This document shows positions 25,618-35,265 of a stretch of 35,320 nt of DNA, in pieces; position 1 is the stretch's first letter, and each line of letters opens with the position of its first letter. The translations under genes were made by a program, and so were the position numbers. This DNA is from Lachnospiraceae bacterium (GTDB taxonomy: Bacteria > Bacillota > Clostridia > Lachnospirales > Lachnospiraceae). Location of the stretch: NCBI GenBank assembly GCA_024688505.1, contig JAILDZ010000206.1:1-35320 (forward strand), in the 5' to 3' direction. The notes beneath the pieces are model-generated. The model searched no databases and was not told the origin of the DNA. It saw nothing but the letters and a program-made list of their open reading frames with translations.

Positions 25618-26397
25618 ATGAAAAAGAAATCGACCGAAATAATATGCTTTACAAACAATAAAGGTGGCAGCGGGAAATCCACTGTTTGCGCCAATCTCGG
25701 ATATGAGCTTTCCCTTCTGGGGAAAAAAGTGCTACTTATCGACGGCGATATGCAGATGAATCTCACACTGTCATATTTCAATGAAGATGATGTGCTTAAA
25801 ATGGCATCCGGCGGGAAATCTCTTTATGAAGCCGTGGTGGGGAAAAGGGATCTTAGGGATTTTGCTGTCCCCACACCATACGAGAATCTCTATCTGGTGC
25901 CCTCTTCATCACTTCTTTCCCAGATCGAATTCCAGCTTTTCACCATGATGCAAAGGGAGTTTGTATTAAAGAAATGCCTGGCTTCTCTTAAAGAATCAGG
26001 AGAATATGACTATATTCTTATCGATGCTCCCCCCACTCTCGGAAACTGGGTCATCAACATCCTCTGCGCATCGGATCATGTGATCATGCCTGTGGAGGCT
26101 TCTCCCTGGGGACTCTTCGGTCTGGCAAATATGTTTGACTTCCTGGAGAGCATTAAGGAGCTGAATGCCACAGAACTTCTGGGAGTTCTCATCACCAAGG
26201 TGGATGAAAGAAAGAATTACTACAGGCAGACGAAAGAGGTGCTGTCGGAATACGAGGATATACCGGTGTTTGAAACAGTGATCCATGTGGATAGCGCCGT
26301 GGAATGGGCAGAGGATAATTCCGTACCTGTTTCCGTATATAAAAAGAGCACGAGAAGTGCCAAAGAGTTTAAACAACTGGCAAGTGAAATTGTCTAA
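25618..26397 (+). CDS. ParA/Soj/MinD-type ATPase
   Basis: 259 aa from the internal ATG; deviant Walker A NNKGGSGKSTVCANLGYEL, LLIDGDMQMNLT, YILIDAPPTLGNWVINIL. Confidence 0.92.
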   Translation: MKKKSTEIICFTNNKGGSGKSTVCANLGYELSLLGKKVLLIDGDMQMNLTLSYFNEDDVLKMASGGKSLYEAVVGKRDLRDFAVPTPYENLYLVPSSSLLSQIEFQLFTMMQREFVLKKCLASLKESGEYDYILIDAPPTLGNWVINILCASDHVIMPVEASPWGLFGLANMFDFLESIKELNATELLGVLITKVDERKNYYRQTKEVLSEYEDIPVFETVIHVDSAVEWAEDNSVPVSVYKKSTRSAKEFKQLASEIV

Positions 26398-26409
26398 AAG
26401 GAGGCTAAA

Positions 26410-26661
26410 ATGGCAGTAGGAAAAAGCAGTATGGCAAGAGCGGCAAAGAGCACTAAGAGCTCTTCAAAGCCTGCAGCAAAAAAAGCAGTGAAGAAAGCAG
26501 CTGAGAGCGCACCGGTTAAGGAAACGGCAGTGATCGCGGCTCCTTCCGAAGAAGTGATGAAGAAAGTGGTATATCAGGAAAGTTCCCAGGTGCTGAAGCG
26601 TGATGCAAAGCCCGGTGAGACTTTCGGAGTCGGCGACTCAATGCCCATCTATTTCTTATAA
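26410..26661 (+). CDS. Small Lys/Ala-rich basic protein, probable ParA partner
   Basis: 83 aa; SSKPAAKKAVKKAAESAPVK low-complexity N-terminus, C-terminal RDAKPGETFGVGDSMPIYFL; AAGGAGG RBS 12 bp after parA. Confidence 0.75.
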   Translation: MAVGKSSMARAAKSTKSSSKPAAKKAVKKAAESAPVKETAVIAAPSEEVMKKVVYQESSQVLKRDAKPGETFGVGDSMPIYFL

Positions 26662-26675
26662 AAGCACAAAAATAC

Positions 26676-26700
26676 GCCCCTCTTTCGAGGGGCTTTTTTT
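26676..26700 (+). terminator. Rho-independent terminator after the parA operon
   Basis: GCCCCTC-TTTC-GAGGGGC then TTTTTTT. Confidence 0.93.
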
Positions 26701-26706
26701 ATTGCA

Positions 26707-27020
26707 TTATGCACAATTCTTATCTTTATACTTTTCTATGTCTATAAGGTTCTCACTTCTGGATACTATAAGGGCTGCCGCCACATCACCCGTGGTGTTT
26801 GACATGGTATCAAACATATCCATGATAGGTGCTATTCCCATAATGAGACCTATGGCTTCAATAGGCACACCAAGACAATCAAGCACCACGCTTAAGCACA
26901 CGATAGCAGACCCCGGCACACCGGGAGCACCCAGCGAAAGAAGGATTTATCCGTACATGAAGAAAGGGGTCTCTTTGTCCTTTACCGGATAATGCTTTTT
27001 TGATTGTAATAAAGCTTCAT
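26707..27020 (-). pseudogene. Dicarboxylate/amino acid:cation symporter (DAACS, GltP/DctA-like), internally deleted remnant
   Basis: ATG at 27020 with GGAGAG RBS reads MKLYYNQKSIIR then stop; 3' part reads LSLGAPGVPGSAIVCLSVVLDCLGVPIEAIGLIMGIAPIMDMFDTMSNTTGDVAAALIVSRSE, a DAACS C-terminus. Confidence 0.8.
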
Positions 27021-27036
27021 GATACTCTCCTATTTG

Positions 27037-28710
27037 TTACTCTATTTCCATAATCACTATCTGGTATCCTGCCAGATCGATCATATTCCGGTCGGTCTCT
27101 GTATCCGTAAGATTACTTAAGATGATGTTTTTCACAGGTCCCGGAAGGGTCATACTTTGTGGAGCACCCCCAAAGTTTGCGGCTATAAGCACTTTCCTGT
27201 CCCCTTCTCTGATATATGACACCAGGTTTTCCTTTTCCCGAAGATACGCAGTGAATGAACCGTAGATAAGAGTCTCTTTATACTCTGATTCCGTACGAAG
27301 GGATATAAGCTTTTTATAGAATTCAAATACCGAATTGGCGCGGCCTTTCTGTTCTTTCAGGTTAATATCCTTATAGTTCGGGTTGATCCGCATCCATGCC
27401 GTGCCATCCGTGAATCCGGCGCCTTTTGTATCGTCCCATTGAAAAGGTGTCCTGGCGTTATCTCTGGAATAATGCACCACGCTCTTTAACGCTTCTTCAG
27501 GGGAGATGCCGTCTATCAATGCACCCTCATATTCGCCTCTGGCACTTATGTCGTCTATTTCATCGATGGAAGATACGGTGATATTCTCCATACCGATCTC
27601 CTGCCCCTGATATATGAAGGGAAGCCCCGGCAGCATGAGAGACAGTCCGGCCAGCATCTTTTTCGATGTCTCTGAGAGGTCCTCCTCCGGGATATAATGT
27701 GACACCCCTCGGGGCTCATCATGATTTTCTATTATATTTGAATAGAATCCCACTCCGGCTATCTTTTCCTGAGCGTCAAAAAGAGCCTTTTTATATTCCT
27801 CGGCAGTGGGCTTTCTCCAGTTATAGCTGCCCGGCTTTTCCCGGCCTATGAGATGCTCATTAAAGTCAAACATGGAAGAAAAGCATCCGTCTTCACCTAT
27901 GAATTTATAGAGCTCACTGTCCGGCACATTAAACACTTCGCCTACAGAGAAAGAGTCATGTGGCTTAAAGGTCCTCTCTGCCATTTCATTTAAAAAGACT
28001 TCTATTCCCCTGGCTTCCGAGAGCATATTATCTATGGATGAAAGGCCGTCTGCCCGGTCTATCGGATAATCCTTGAACGGAAGCACCTTCTTGATATTAA
28101 TGATGGCATCTATCCTGTATCCTGCCAGGCCTTTATCCAGCCACCAGTTCATCATTTTATAGATCTCTTCACGAAGCTTTGGATTCTCCCAGTTCAGATC
28201 CGGCTGCTTTTTATGAAATACATGCAGATATATCTTATCATCATGCCCCGGCAAAAGGTCCCAGCAGGATCCACCGAAGTAGCTTCTCCAGTTACAGGGA
28301 AGAGGTTCCCCTTTATGCCAGTCCCTGATGTAGAAGTACCTGCCGTATTCTCCCTCCGGATCCTCGCAGGCTTTCTTAAACCACTCGTGTTCATCTGAAC
28401 AGTGATTCACTACCAGATCCATGAGGATGGCTATATCTCGTTTTTTTGCCTCTTTGAGTAATTCTTCGAAGTCGTCCATGGTCCCGAATACGGGATCTAT
28501 GGCATAATAATCCGATATGTCATATCCCTGATCCGCCAGGGGTGACTTATATATGGGAGACAGCCAGATGATGCCGATCCCCAGGTCCTTTAGATAATCG
28601 AGTTTTTCTATCACTCCCCGAATATCACCTATACCGTCTTTATTTGTATCCTTAAAACTCTTGGGATAGATCTGATATGCGACCTTTCCATGCCACCATT
28701 TTCTTTTCAT
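27037..28710 (-). CDS. Glycoside hydrolase family 13 (alpha-glucosidase / oligo-1,6-glucosidase-like)
   Basis: 557 aa from ATG at 28710; KVAYQIYPKSFKDTNKDGIGDIRGVIEKLDYLKDLGI, DLVVNHCSDEH, GYRIDAI, NIIENHDEPR. Confidence 0.93.
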   Translation of the reverse strand: MKRKWWHGKVAYQIYPKSFKDTNKDGIGDIRGVIEKLDYLKDLGIGIIWLSPIYKSPLADQGYDISDYYAIDPVFGTMDDFEELLKEAKKRDIAILMDLVVNHCSDEHEWFKKACEDPEGEYGRYFYIRDWHKGEPLPCNWRSYFGGSCWDLLPGHDDKIYLHVFHKKQPDLNWENPKLREEIYKMMNWWLDKGLAGYRIDAIINIKKVLPFKDYPIDRADGLSSIDNMLSEARGIEVFLNEMAERTFKPHDSFSVGEVFNVPDSELYKFIGEDGCFSSMFDFNEHLIGREKPGSYNWRKPTAEEYKKALFDAQEKIAGVGFYSNIIENHDEPRGVSHYIPEEDLSETSKKMLAGLSLMLPGLPFIYQGQEIGMENITVSSIDEIDDISARGEYEGALIDGISPEEALKSVVHYSRDNARTPFQWDDTKGAGFTDGTAWMRINPNYKDINLKEQKGRANSVFEFYKKLISLRTESEYKETLIYGSFTAYLREKENLVSYIREGDRKVLIAANFGGAPQSMTLPGPVKNIILSNLTDTETDRNMIDLAGYQIVIMEIE

Positions 28711-28729
28711 GAACACGCCCATCCCCCGG

Positions 28730-30199
28730 TCATTCCCGTCCGGCTTTCTGTCTGGTCTTATCTTCATACATTCTTTCGTCTGCATGCTTGAATACATCCG
28801 TAGCGTTATTATGCCGTCCGGGATCGTATACAGCATAGCCTATGGCAGCCGATACTCTCTCCCAGGGATCCAGATCCTCATTATTGGTATATGAAGCCAC
28901 GGTGTCTCTGAATTCCTTCATCAGGTCATCAATACTCTGTAGGTCGCTATTCATTAGGATCACTACAAATTCATCACCGCCCACACGAAAGACAGGTGAA
29001 TGTTTGAAGACATTACATACTATGTAGCAGATCTTCTTAATGGATATGTTTCCTTTATCGTGACCATAGTTATCATTGGTTTTCTTAAGGTAATTAAGAT
29101 CTACCATGGCTATGCCGTAGGAATCCAATGTGCCGTCCAGAAAGAGTCCTTCTATCCTCTCCACCTCTTTATCATAGGCAGCTTTATTACGGACTCCGGT
29201 GAGAGCATCCTTTGTGGCCAGCTCTTTCATGGCTGCTGATTCTTCCTGAACAAAGTCCAGCTCTTTCTTGGTCTCATCCAGACTGGTGAAATAATTATTG
29301 ATATCGGTCTCCATCTTTTTCATGGATTCAGACAATATGCCTATCTCATCTTTTGATGTTATATCAAGCTTCGCAAAATCATCACGCACTCCGGATTTCC
29401 CGTCGCTCCAGTAGTTCTTGGCAGTATCGGAGAGCTTTTCTATAGGACGTACAACCGACCTGTTTATCACAATAATGCTTATGATATAGATGATAAGCAT
29501 GATCACTATGGCCATGCCGATAAGCTCAATGGTGAACTCATTCTGCGTCTTTCTTATGGCATCCATGGATATGTCCGTACATGCATAGGCCACTATATCA
29601 CGCTCATTATTGAATATGGGGATCATGTTTGAAACCAGCCACCCATATTCGTCAGTGTTTGTGATGTACGCTTTGATGCCTGCTTCGGGATCGCTTTTCA
29701 GCATAGCTGCCTGTTCTTTGGCCCAGTCATAATGGTCTACGCAGCCTATGGGACACGGGTCCTCTTCCGCTGCATCTGCCAGATAGACGAAATTACAATC
29801 TCCGTCTTCGATCACCGGATAATATATGTATATGCAGTCTACACGGCTGCCGTCCTGCACCACCCTCAGGCTGTTAACTACCGAATCATACTCCGGAAGA
29901 TCATAGATGAATTCATACTGTTCCTGGTAGGCATTAAAGGCATCCGAACCCCAGTCGGAGCTCAGTATTATTTCATCGCTCCGGTTATATACAGACATCA
30001 CATTGTCTCTCAGTACTTCCACATCTTTGGCATTTACACTGGCGGCAGCCACATATGATGCTTTCTCGGAATTTTCTTTATAGGTATCGTCGATATATCG
30101 CCTCACCACCACTGTGCTGAAAGCGATAAGAACCGCACTGATAAGAAACGTGGTTAAGAATAAAAGTATCGAGAATTTCCCCTTGATCGAATGCTTCAT
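28730..30199 (-). CDS. Membrane-bound diguanylate cyclase (sensor domain, HAMP-like region, GGDEF)
   Basis: 489 aa; two TM segments flanking an extracytoplasmic sensor, KDALTGVRNKAAYD and FRVGGDEFVVIL. Confidence 0.92.
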   Translation of the reverse strand: MKHSIKGKFSILLFLTTFLISAVLIAFSTVVVRRYIDDTYKENSEKASYVAAASVNAKDVEVLRDNVMSVYNRSDEIILSSDWGSDAFNAYQEQYEFIYDLPEYDSVVNSLRVVQDGSRVDCIYIYYPVIEDGDCNFVYLADAAEEDPCPIGCVDHYDWAKEQAAMLKSDPEAGIKAYITNTDEYGWLVSNMIPIFNNERDIVAYACTDISMDAIRKTQNEFTIELIGMAIVIMLIIYIISIIVINRSVVRPIEKLSDTAKNYWSDGKSGVRDDFAKLDITSKDEIGILSESMKKMETDINNYFTSLDETKKELDFVQEESAAMKELATKDALTGVRNKAAYDKEVERIEGLFLDGTLDSYGIAMVDLNYLKKTNDNYGHDKGNISIKKICYIVCNVFKHSPVFRVGGDEFVVILMNSDLQSIDDLMKEFRDTVASYTNNEDLDPWERVSAAIGYAVYDPGRHNNATDVFKHADERMYEDKTRQKAGRE

Positions 30200-30203
30200 G
30201 CTA

Positions 30204-32141
30204 TCAGATCTCTCCCTTTCTATACGCCTCCAGTAGTTCCTTTAATTCCTCTATACTGAGCTTGATCTGTACCCCGGCATCCGTATCCCCCACGGACAGC
30301 CTGGTGGGATACTGCTCCACCATCACGTTATCTGAATGGATATCCGTACCTGTCTTTACGGCATCTTCCATCGACGTAAACGGCTTATGAGAAACCAGTC
30401 TCATCCCCCAACTGTTAAAGATAAGTGTATATCCGGCTATGCCGGTTTCATCCTGATAGGCTCTGGAAAAACCGCCGTCTATGATCAGCACCTTTCCCCT
30501 GCATTTAGTGGGCGTATCGCCCTTCTTTACCGGCACATGGCCGTTTATGATATGAGAATGCTCTTCGGACAGACCGAACTCCTTCAGTATCATGTCCACC
30601 ACTTCTTCATTATCCAGGAAGTCATAGTATGGAGTCTTTCTTTCCACATGGGCTTCCTTTTCCGCTATGAAATATCTTTCGAAAGTGGCCATTCTCTCTT
30701 TTCCGAAAAGAGGAGAATCCTGATTGCACCAGATCCACCAGAGTATATCCCTGCCCTGTGCTTTTTCCTTATCGTCCACAGATAGGAACGCCTGTCTCAC
30801 CAGCGAATCCAGCCTGTCGTACAGTGCTTTTCCGCTGTACACATCTCCGAACACATTCACTTCCTTGAACCTGCCCTCCCTGGTGAGAGGCACACATCCA
30901 TGGAACAGAAGGTTTCCGTTATATACTGTGTATAATTCTCCCTTTCGTATCAAAAATGCCATATGGCGCTGGAGTCTCTTGCATCCGGTAAATGCATTTG
31001 ACAGCCGCTCCATGACATATAATTCATCTATCGTGAGTTTATTCGGACACTTGGGATCCACCGTGGGGAAATTAGTATCTATCAGTTTATACTTCTTTCC
31101 GTCTACGGAAATGGTATAGTCGCTGTAATCCACTCTGCCGAAATAGTCCTTATCCTTCATGTCAAATTCAGGATATTTTTCACTTATGAAGGCTTCTACC
31201 TTAAACTGTATCACGGATATGGCTTTATGAATACGCTGATTCATCTCCTGCTCATCCCGGTTCAGCACATCTCCTTTAGATGCAAAACAGGTACATGGAT
31301 CATCTGCATATACTTTATTAGCAAATTGGGCCAAGGGCAAGAGGTTTATTCCGTATCCTTCTTCCAGCAGATCCAGGTTTCCGTATCTGGCACAGATACG
31401 CACCACATTGCATATGCATCCCCATTGTCCGCTGGCTGCACCCATCCACAGTATATCATGGTTACCCCACTGGATGTCCAGGGAATGATAGTCCATGAGG
31501 GTATCCATTATGTCATCCGGTCCGTATCCTCTGTCATATATGTCTCCCAGGATATGGAGGTGATCCACCACCAGCCTTCTGATGAGCTCTGAAATGGCTT
31601 TTATGAAGGGCTGGGATCTGCCGATCCTGATAATGGTGTTTATGATCTCTTCATAATATGCTTCCTTGTCACGAAGATCCGCTTTCTCGGTGATAAGCTC
31701 TTCTATCACATAGGCATAGTCCTTCGGCATGGCCTTTCGGACCTTTGATCTGGTATATTTGCTGGCTGTATATTTGCACACTTCAATAAGCCGGTACAGC
31801 ATGACCTTGTACCAGTTGTTCATATCCTCTTCCGAGCGGTTCTTCTTTTCCAGATCTATTTTTTCCGTGGGATAATAAATGAGTGTAGCCAGTTCTCTGA
31901 TATCGGTTTCTCCCAGAGTATGGGAATAGACTTCACCGATCTTTTTCTTTACAGCACCGGATCCATTACGGAGCACATGGGAAAACGCTTCGTATTCCCC
32001 ATGTATATCCGTAATGAAATGCTCCGTGCCCTTGGGCAGGTTTAGGATGGAGCTTAGATTTATGATCTCCGTTGAAGCTGCCTCTATAGAAGGATACAGC
32101 TCTGATAGCCTTTTTAAATATCTTTCATCCAAGTTTCCCAT
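30204..32141 (-). CDS. fbp: Class III fructose-1,6-bisphosphatase
   Basis: 645 aa; FITDIHGEYEAFSHVLRNGSGAVK, LGDIYDRGYGPDDIMDTLM, WGNHDILWMGAA. Confidence 0.93.
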   Translation of the reverse strand: MGNLDERYLKRLSELYPSIEAASTEIINLSSILNLPKGTEHFITDIHGEYEAFSHVLRNGSGAVKKKIGEVYSHTLGETDIRELATLIYYPTEKIDLEKKNRSEEDMNNWYKVMLYRLIEVCKYTASKYTRSKVRKAMPKDYAYVIEELITEKADLRDKEAYYEEIINTIIRIGRSQPFIKAISELIRRLVVDHLHILGDIYDRGYGPDDIMDTLMDYHSLDIQWGNHDILWMGAASGQWGCICNVVRICARYGNLDLLEEGYGINLLPLAQFANKVYADDPCTCFASKGDVLNRDEQEMNQRIHKAISVIQFKVEAFISEKYPEFDMKDKDYFGRVDYSDYTISVDGKKYKLIDTNFPTVDPKCPNKLTIDELYVMERLSNAFTGCKRLQRHMAFLIRKGELYTVYNGNLLFHGCVPLTREGRFKEVNVFGDVYSGKALYDRLDSLVRQAFLSVDDKEKAQGRDILWWIWCNQDSPLFGKERMATFERYFIAEKEAHVERKTPYYDFLDNEEVVDMILKEFGLSEEHSHIINGHVPVKKGDTPTKCRGKVLIIDGGFSRAYQDETGIAGYTLIFNSWGMRLVSHKPFTSMEDAVKTGTDIHSDNVMVEQYPTRLSVGDTDAGVQIKLSIEELKELLEAYRKGEI

Positions 32142-32165
32142 AACGAGCCCCTTTATTATATAAAC

Positions 32166-33077
32166 TTATTTACAACAGGATGATGCCACCTTCGCAGCCA
32201 GTCTGGCATTATTAAACACCAACTGAATATTACTGTCCAGACTGTCTCCGCCTGTGAGTTCCTTCACCTTTGCCAGCAAAAACGGAGTACATTCTTTTCC
32301 GTGAATACCCTTTTCATCCATCTCCTTAAGTGCATCATCTATAGCTTTGTTTATCACCTTTTCATCCATGGAATACTCTTCGGGGATGGGGTTTGTCACC
32401 AGCATTCCGCCTTTTAAGCCCATGGCCTGCTGGGTCATGAATGCTTCTGCGATCTCCTCAGGTGTGTCCATGCGATAATCTACTTCCAGTCCTGAATGTC
32501 TGCTATAGAACGCAGGCAGCTCCTTTGTGCCGTATCCGATGACGGGCACTCCGTGAGTCTCCAGATATTCCAGAGTGAGCTTCAGATCCAGAATAGCCTT
32601 TGCTCCGGCACAGACCACTACCACGGGAGTATTTGCCAGCTCTTCCAGGTCTGCAGAGATATCCATGGTCTTTTCAGCGCCTCTGTGCACACCGCCGATA
32701 CCACCTGTGGCAAATACCTTGATGCCTGCCATGGCTGCTATCATCATAGTGGTTGTGACTGTGGTGGCTCCGTCCATTCCCTTTGAAACCAGCACTGCTA
32801 TATCACGTCTGGAAGCCTTTGCCACTGCAGGGCCGGTCTTTCCCAGGTAGTCTATCTCTTCTGCTGTGAGTCCTGCCTTTAAACGTCCTCCGATGATGGC
32901 AATGGTCGCAGGTACTGCACCGTTTTCACGGATGATCTTCTCTACTGCCAGAGCAGTCTCCACATTCTGGGGGTAGGGCATGCCGTGAGATATGATGGTA
33001 GACTCCAGTGCCACCACGGGCTTTCCGTTATCCAGTGCGGACTGCACCTCCGGATTAATGTCTAAATACTTATTCAT
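32166..33077 (-). CDS. psuG: Pseudouridine-5'-phosphate glycosidase
   Basis: 303 aa; VALESTIISHGMPYPQN, PATIAIIGGRLKAGL, FATGGIGGVHRGAE. Confidence 0.94.
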   Translation of the reverse strand: MNKYLDINPEVQSALDNGKPVVALESTIISHGMPYPQNVETALAVEKIIRENGAVPATIAIIGGRLKAGLTAEEIDYLGKTGPAVAKASRRDIAVLVSKGMDGATTVTTTMMIAAMAGIKVFATGGIGGVHRGAEKTMDISADLEELANTPVVVVCAGAKAILDLKLTLEYLETHGVPVIGYGTKELPAFYSRHSGLEVDYRMDTPEEIAEAFMTQQAMGLKGGMLVTNPIPEEYSMDEKVINKAIDDALKEMDEKGIHGKECTPFLLAKVKELTGGDSLDSNIQLVFNNARLAAKVASSCCK

Positions 33078-33095
33078 TTTAAATTCCTCCTATAT

Positions 33096-34031
33096 CTAAC
33101 TGTATCTTACAGTTTTTAATCTTTCTTCTATTAGTTTCTCTGAGAGAAGGGGATTAATGGTCTCTTCTCCTTCTGTATTAATAGCTGCCGCCATGGTGGC
33201 ATGCTTTGCGGTATCATATATGTCAAGGCCCTTGATATATGACCATACCATTCCCGACATAAAGGCATCGCCGGCTCCTGTGGAGTTTTTCATGTCTGCT
33301 TCGAAGCTGTTCTGGAAGAAGCTATGCTCCTCATCAGCAGCGAACACTCCTATACGCCCCATAGATATAAACACCCGTTTCAGACCTCTTTGGATCAGCT
33401 TTTCGGCGGCTGCCGCAGCAGACTCCTGATCTATGATGTTTATGCCGGAAAGAGTGCCTGCCTCTATGGCATTCGGTTTAAATGAATGTATCTTCCCCAG
33501 GATATTTCTGAATTTATGAGCCTTGGTCACCGATACCGGATCGGCAAAAAGCGGTGCTTTAGCATTCTCTCCCAGATATTCGATGGTGTCTTCGTTCAGG
33601 TTACCGTCCATTACCACTGCCACGGCAGAGTTTATGATATCCAGGTTTTTCTCTATATATTCCGGCGTGATATGCTCGCAGATCTCCATATCGGAAATGG
33701 CTGTGTCCATATCGCCTTCGTCATCATTGATGCATAGATATGTGGATGTCACGCCTCCCGGCACACGAAGTGCTCTGGATATGTCGATCCCCAGTTCTTC
33801 ACAGCTCTTTTCTATGCGCTCGGCATACATATCATCACCGAACGCGGTGAGGAATACTGTCTTTATTCCGAGAAGGCTGATGTTATGAGCAATGTTTCTT
33901 CCCACTCCTCCCAGGCTGAGATGCACCTTTCCCGGGTTCGAGTCATGTCTTATAAGCTGGTTGAATGGGGTGCCTGCTATGTCTATATTGACACCGCCTA
34001 CCACCACCACATATTTTCCGGTATTATCCAT
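33096..34031 (-). CDS. psuK: PfkB-family carbohydrate kinase, probable pseudouridine kinase
   Basis: 311 aa; GGVGRNIAHNISLLG and NSTGAGDAFMSGMVW; adjacent to psuG. Confidence 0.88.
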   Translation of the reverse strand: MDNTGKYVVVVGGVNIDIAGTPFNQLIRHDSNPGKVHLSLGGVGRNIAHNISLLGIKTVFLTAFGDDMYAERIEKSCEELGIDISRALRVPGGVTSTYLCINDDEGDMDTAISDMEICEHITPEYIEKNLDIINSAVAVVMDGNLNEDTIEYLGENAKAPLFADPVSVTKAHKFRNILGKIHSFKPNAIEAGTLSGINIIDQESAAAAAEKLIQRGLKRVFISMGRIGVFAADEEHSFFQNSFEADMKNSTGAGDAFMSGMVWSYIKGLDIYDTAKHATMAAAINTEGEETINPLLSEKLIEERLKTVRYS

Positions 34032-34043
34032 TTTTGCTCCTTA

Positions 34044-35165
34044 TCATTCCACAGGATGGAAATTGATCACTGTACCGCCGTCATAGAGTCCGTATAATTC
34101 AGTCATGATCGAATCATCTTTCATTTCACCGGGCTCCCGGTCTTTTCCTTCCAGAATGTCCGTGTAATAATAGTATGTTCCGTTTCCGTCACTGTCATAT
34201 TCCACACCCTCTGCATCTTCCACTTTCAGCAGATTATCAATGACTGTGTATGTGGACATATAATGGTTTCCGCCCACCAGTAAAAGACCGTCCTTTAATG
34301 TGAGAGGATAAGCTGTGCCGCCGCATTCCACATATCCGATGTATCTTATGGCGCCGTCTTCATCATATACATAAAGCTCTGCATCCATAGCAGCCTGATT
34401 ACCGTCCATGTTATCGAATGTCCCGCTGCTTACGAAGAATACATCCGTACCGTTTATCTGTTCGTTTGCATATCCCTGACCGCCCGAAAGCATATTCACG
34501 ATATCGGTGAATGTATTACATCCTGAAATATCGAGGGGCTTATGCACTTCTGATGCTTCCGGTGCATTTCCTCCGATCATTCTGGTACTGTCATACATGC
34601 TTTCTGCCACTGCCTGGATATCAAGGCCGTCCAGATCCTTACCGGTCACTGACAGGCAGTATAGTGTTTCTGTCTCGGAATCATACCATTCTATCTTCTG
34701 TGCCTGTTCTTCATCTCCCGCATATACGCTGACTGTGGCAGTCTGGTTTCCTCCGGCCCAGTTTGCAAGGGTTGCGGATTCCACCACATCCCATTCATAG
34801 TACATGCCGGATATATCAGCATCTTTATCATCTGTCATCTGCTCTCTGGCATCAAAGTGATCCAGTCCCAGATCAAAGTCCAGTTCCACTAAGGGACTTG
34901 GGAATCCTGAAGGATCTCCCACATTATCAAGCACTCTCCATACCACATCTTTGGCATCCGCCGGTGCTGAAAAAGAATTCGCAATGAGCTTGAAAGCCTC
35001 TCCCGATGATACTTCTCTCCAAGGATTTGCCATATTCAGGTTTTCTTCTGTTTCTGTGGCTGCGCTGGCAGGGACATCGGAACTGCTTTCCTTCTTCCCG
35101 CAAGAGATCATGGAAAAGGCCATAAGACCGGCCAATATAAGAGCTGTTATTCTTTTATTAACCAT
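34044..35165 (-). CDS. Putative lipoprotein of unknown function
   Basis: 373 aa; signal peptide with lipobox LMAFSMISCGKKESSS; GGAGGA RBS. Confidence 0.75.
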   Translation of the reverse strand: MVNKRITALILAGLMAFSMISCGKKESSSDVPASAATETEENLNMANPWREVSSGEAFKLIANSFSAPADAKDVVWRVLDNVGDPSGFPSPLVELDFDLGLDHFDAREQMTDDKDADISGMYYEWDVVESATLANWAGGNQTATVSVYAGDEEQAQKIEWYDSETETLYCLSVTGKDLDGLDIQAVAESMYDSTRMIGGNAPEASEVHKPLDISGCNTFTDIVNMLSGGQGYANEQINGTDVFFVSSGTFDNMDGNQAAMDAELYVYDEDGAIRYIGYVECGGTAYPLTLKDGLLLVGGNHYMSTYTVIDNLLKVEDAEGVEYDSDGNGTYYYYTDILEGKDREPGEMKDDSIMTELYGLYDGGTVINFHPVE

Positions 35166-35265
35166 GTATAACTCCTCCTTTATGCTTCTCTTTGAAACAC
35201 ATTTTTTAAAAGCTCATTATCTCACTTTTCGAATATAATTTATGTATTTTTATCAAAACATTCTT

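Noticed and set aside
26707-26919. 70-aa ORF as an intact gene
   Set aside because: It is the C-terminal end of a DAACS transporter with the rest missing, so called as pseudogene.
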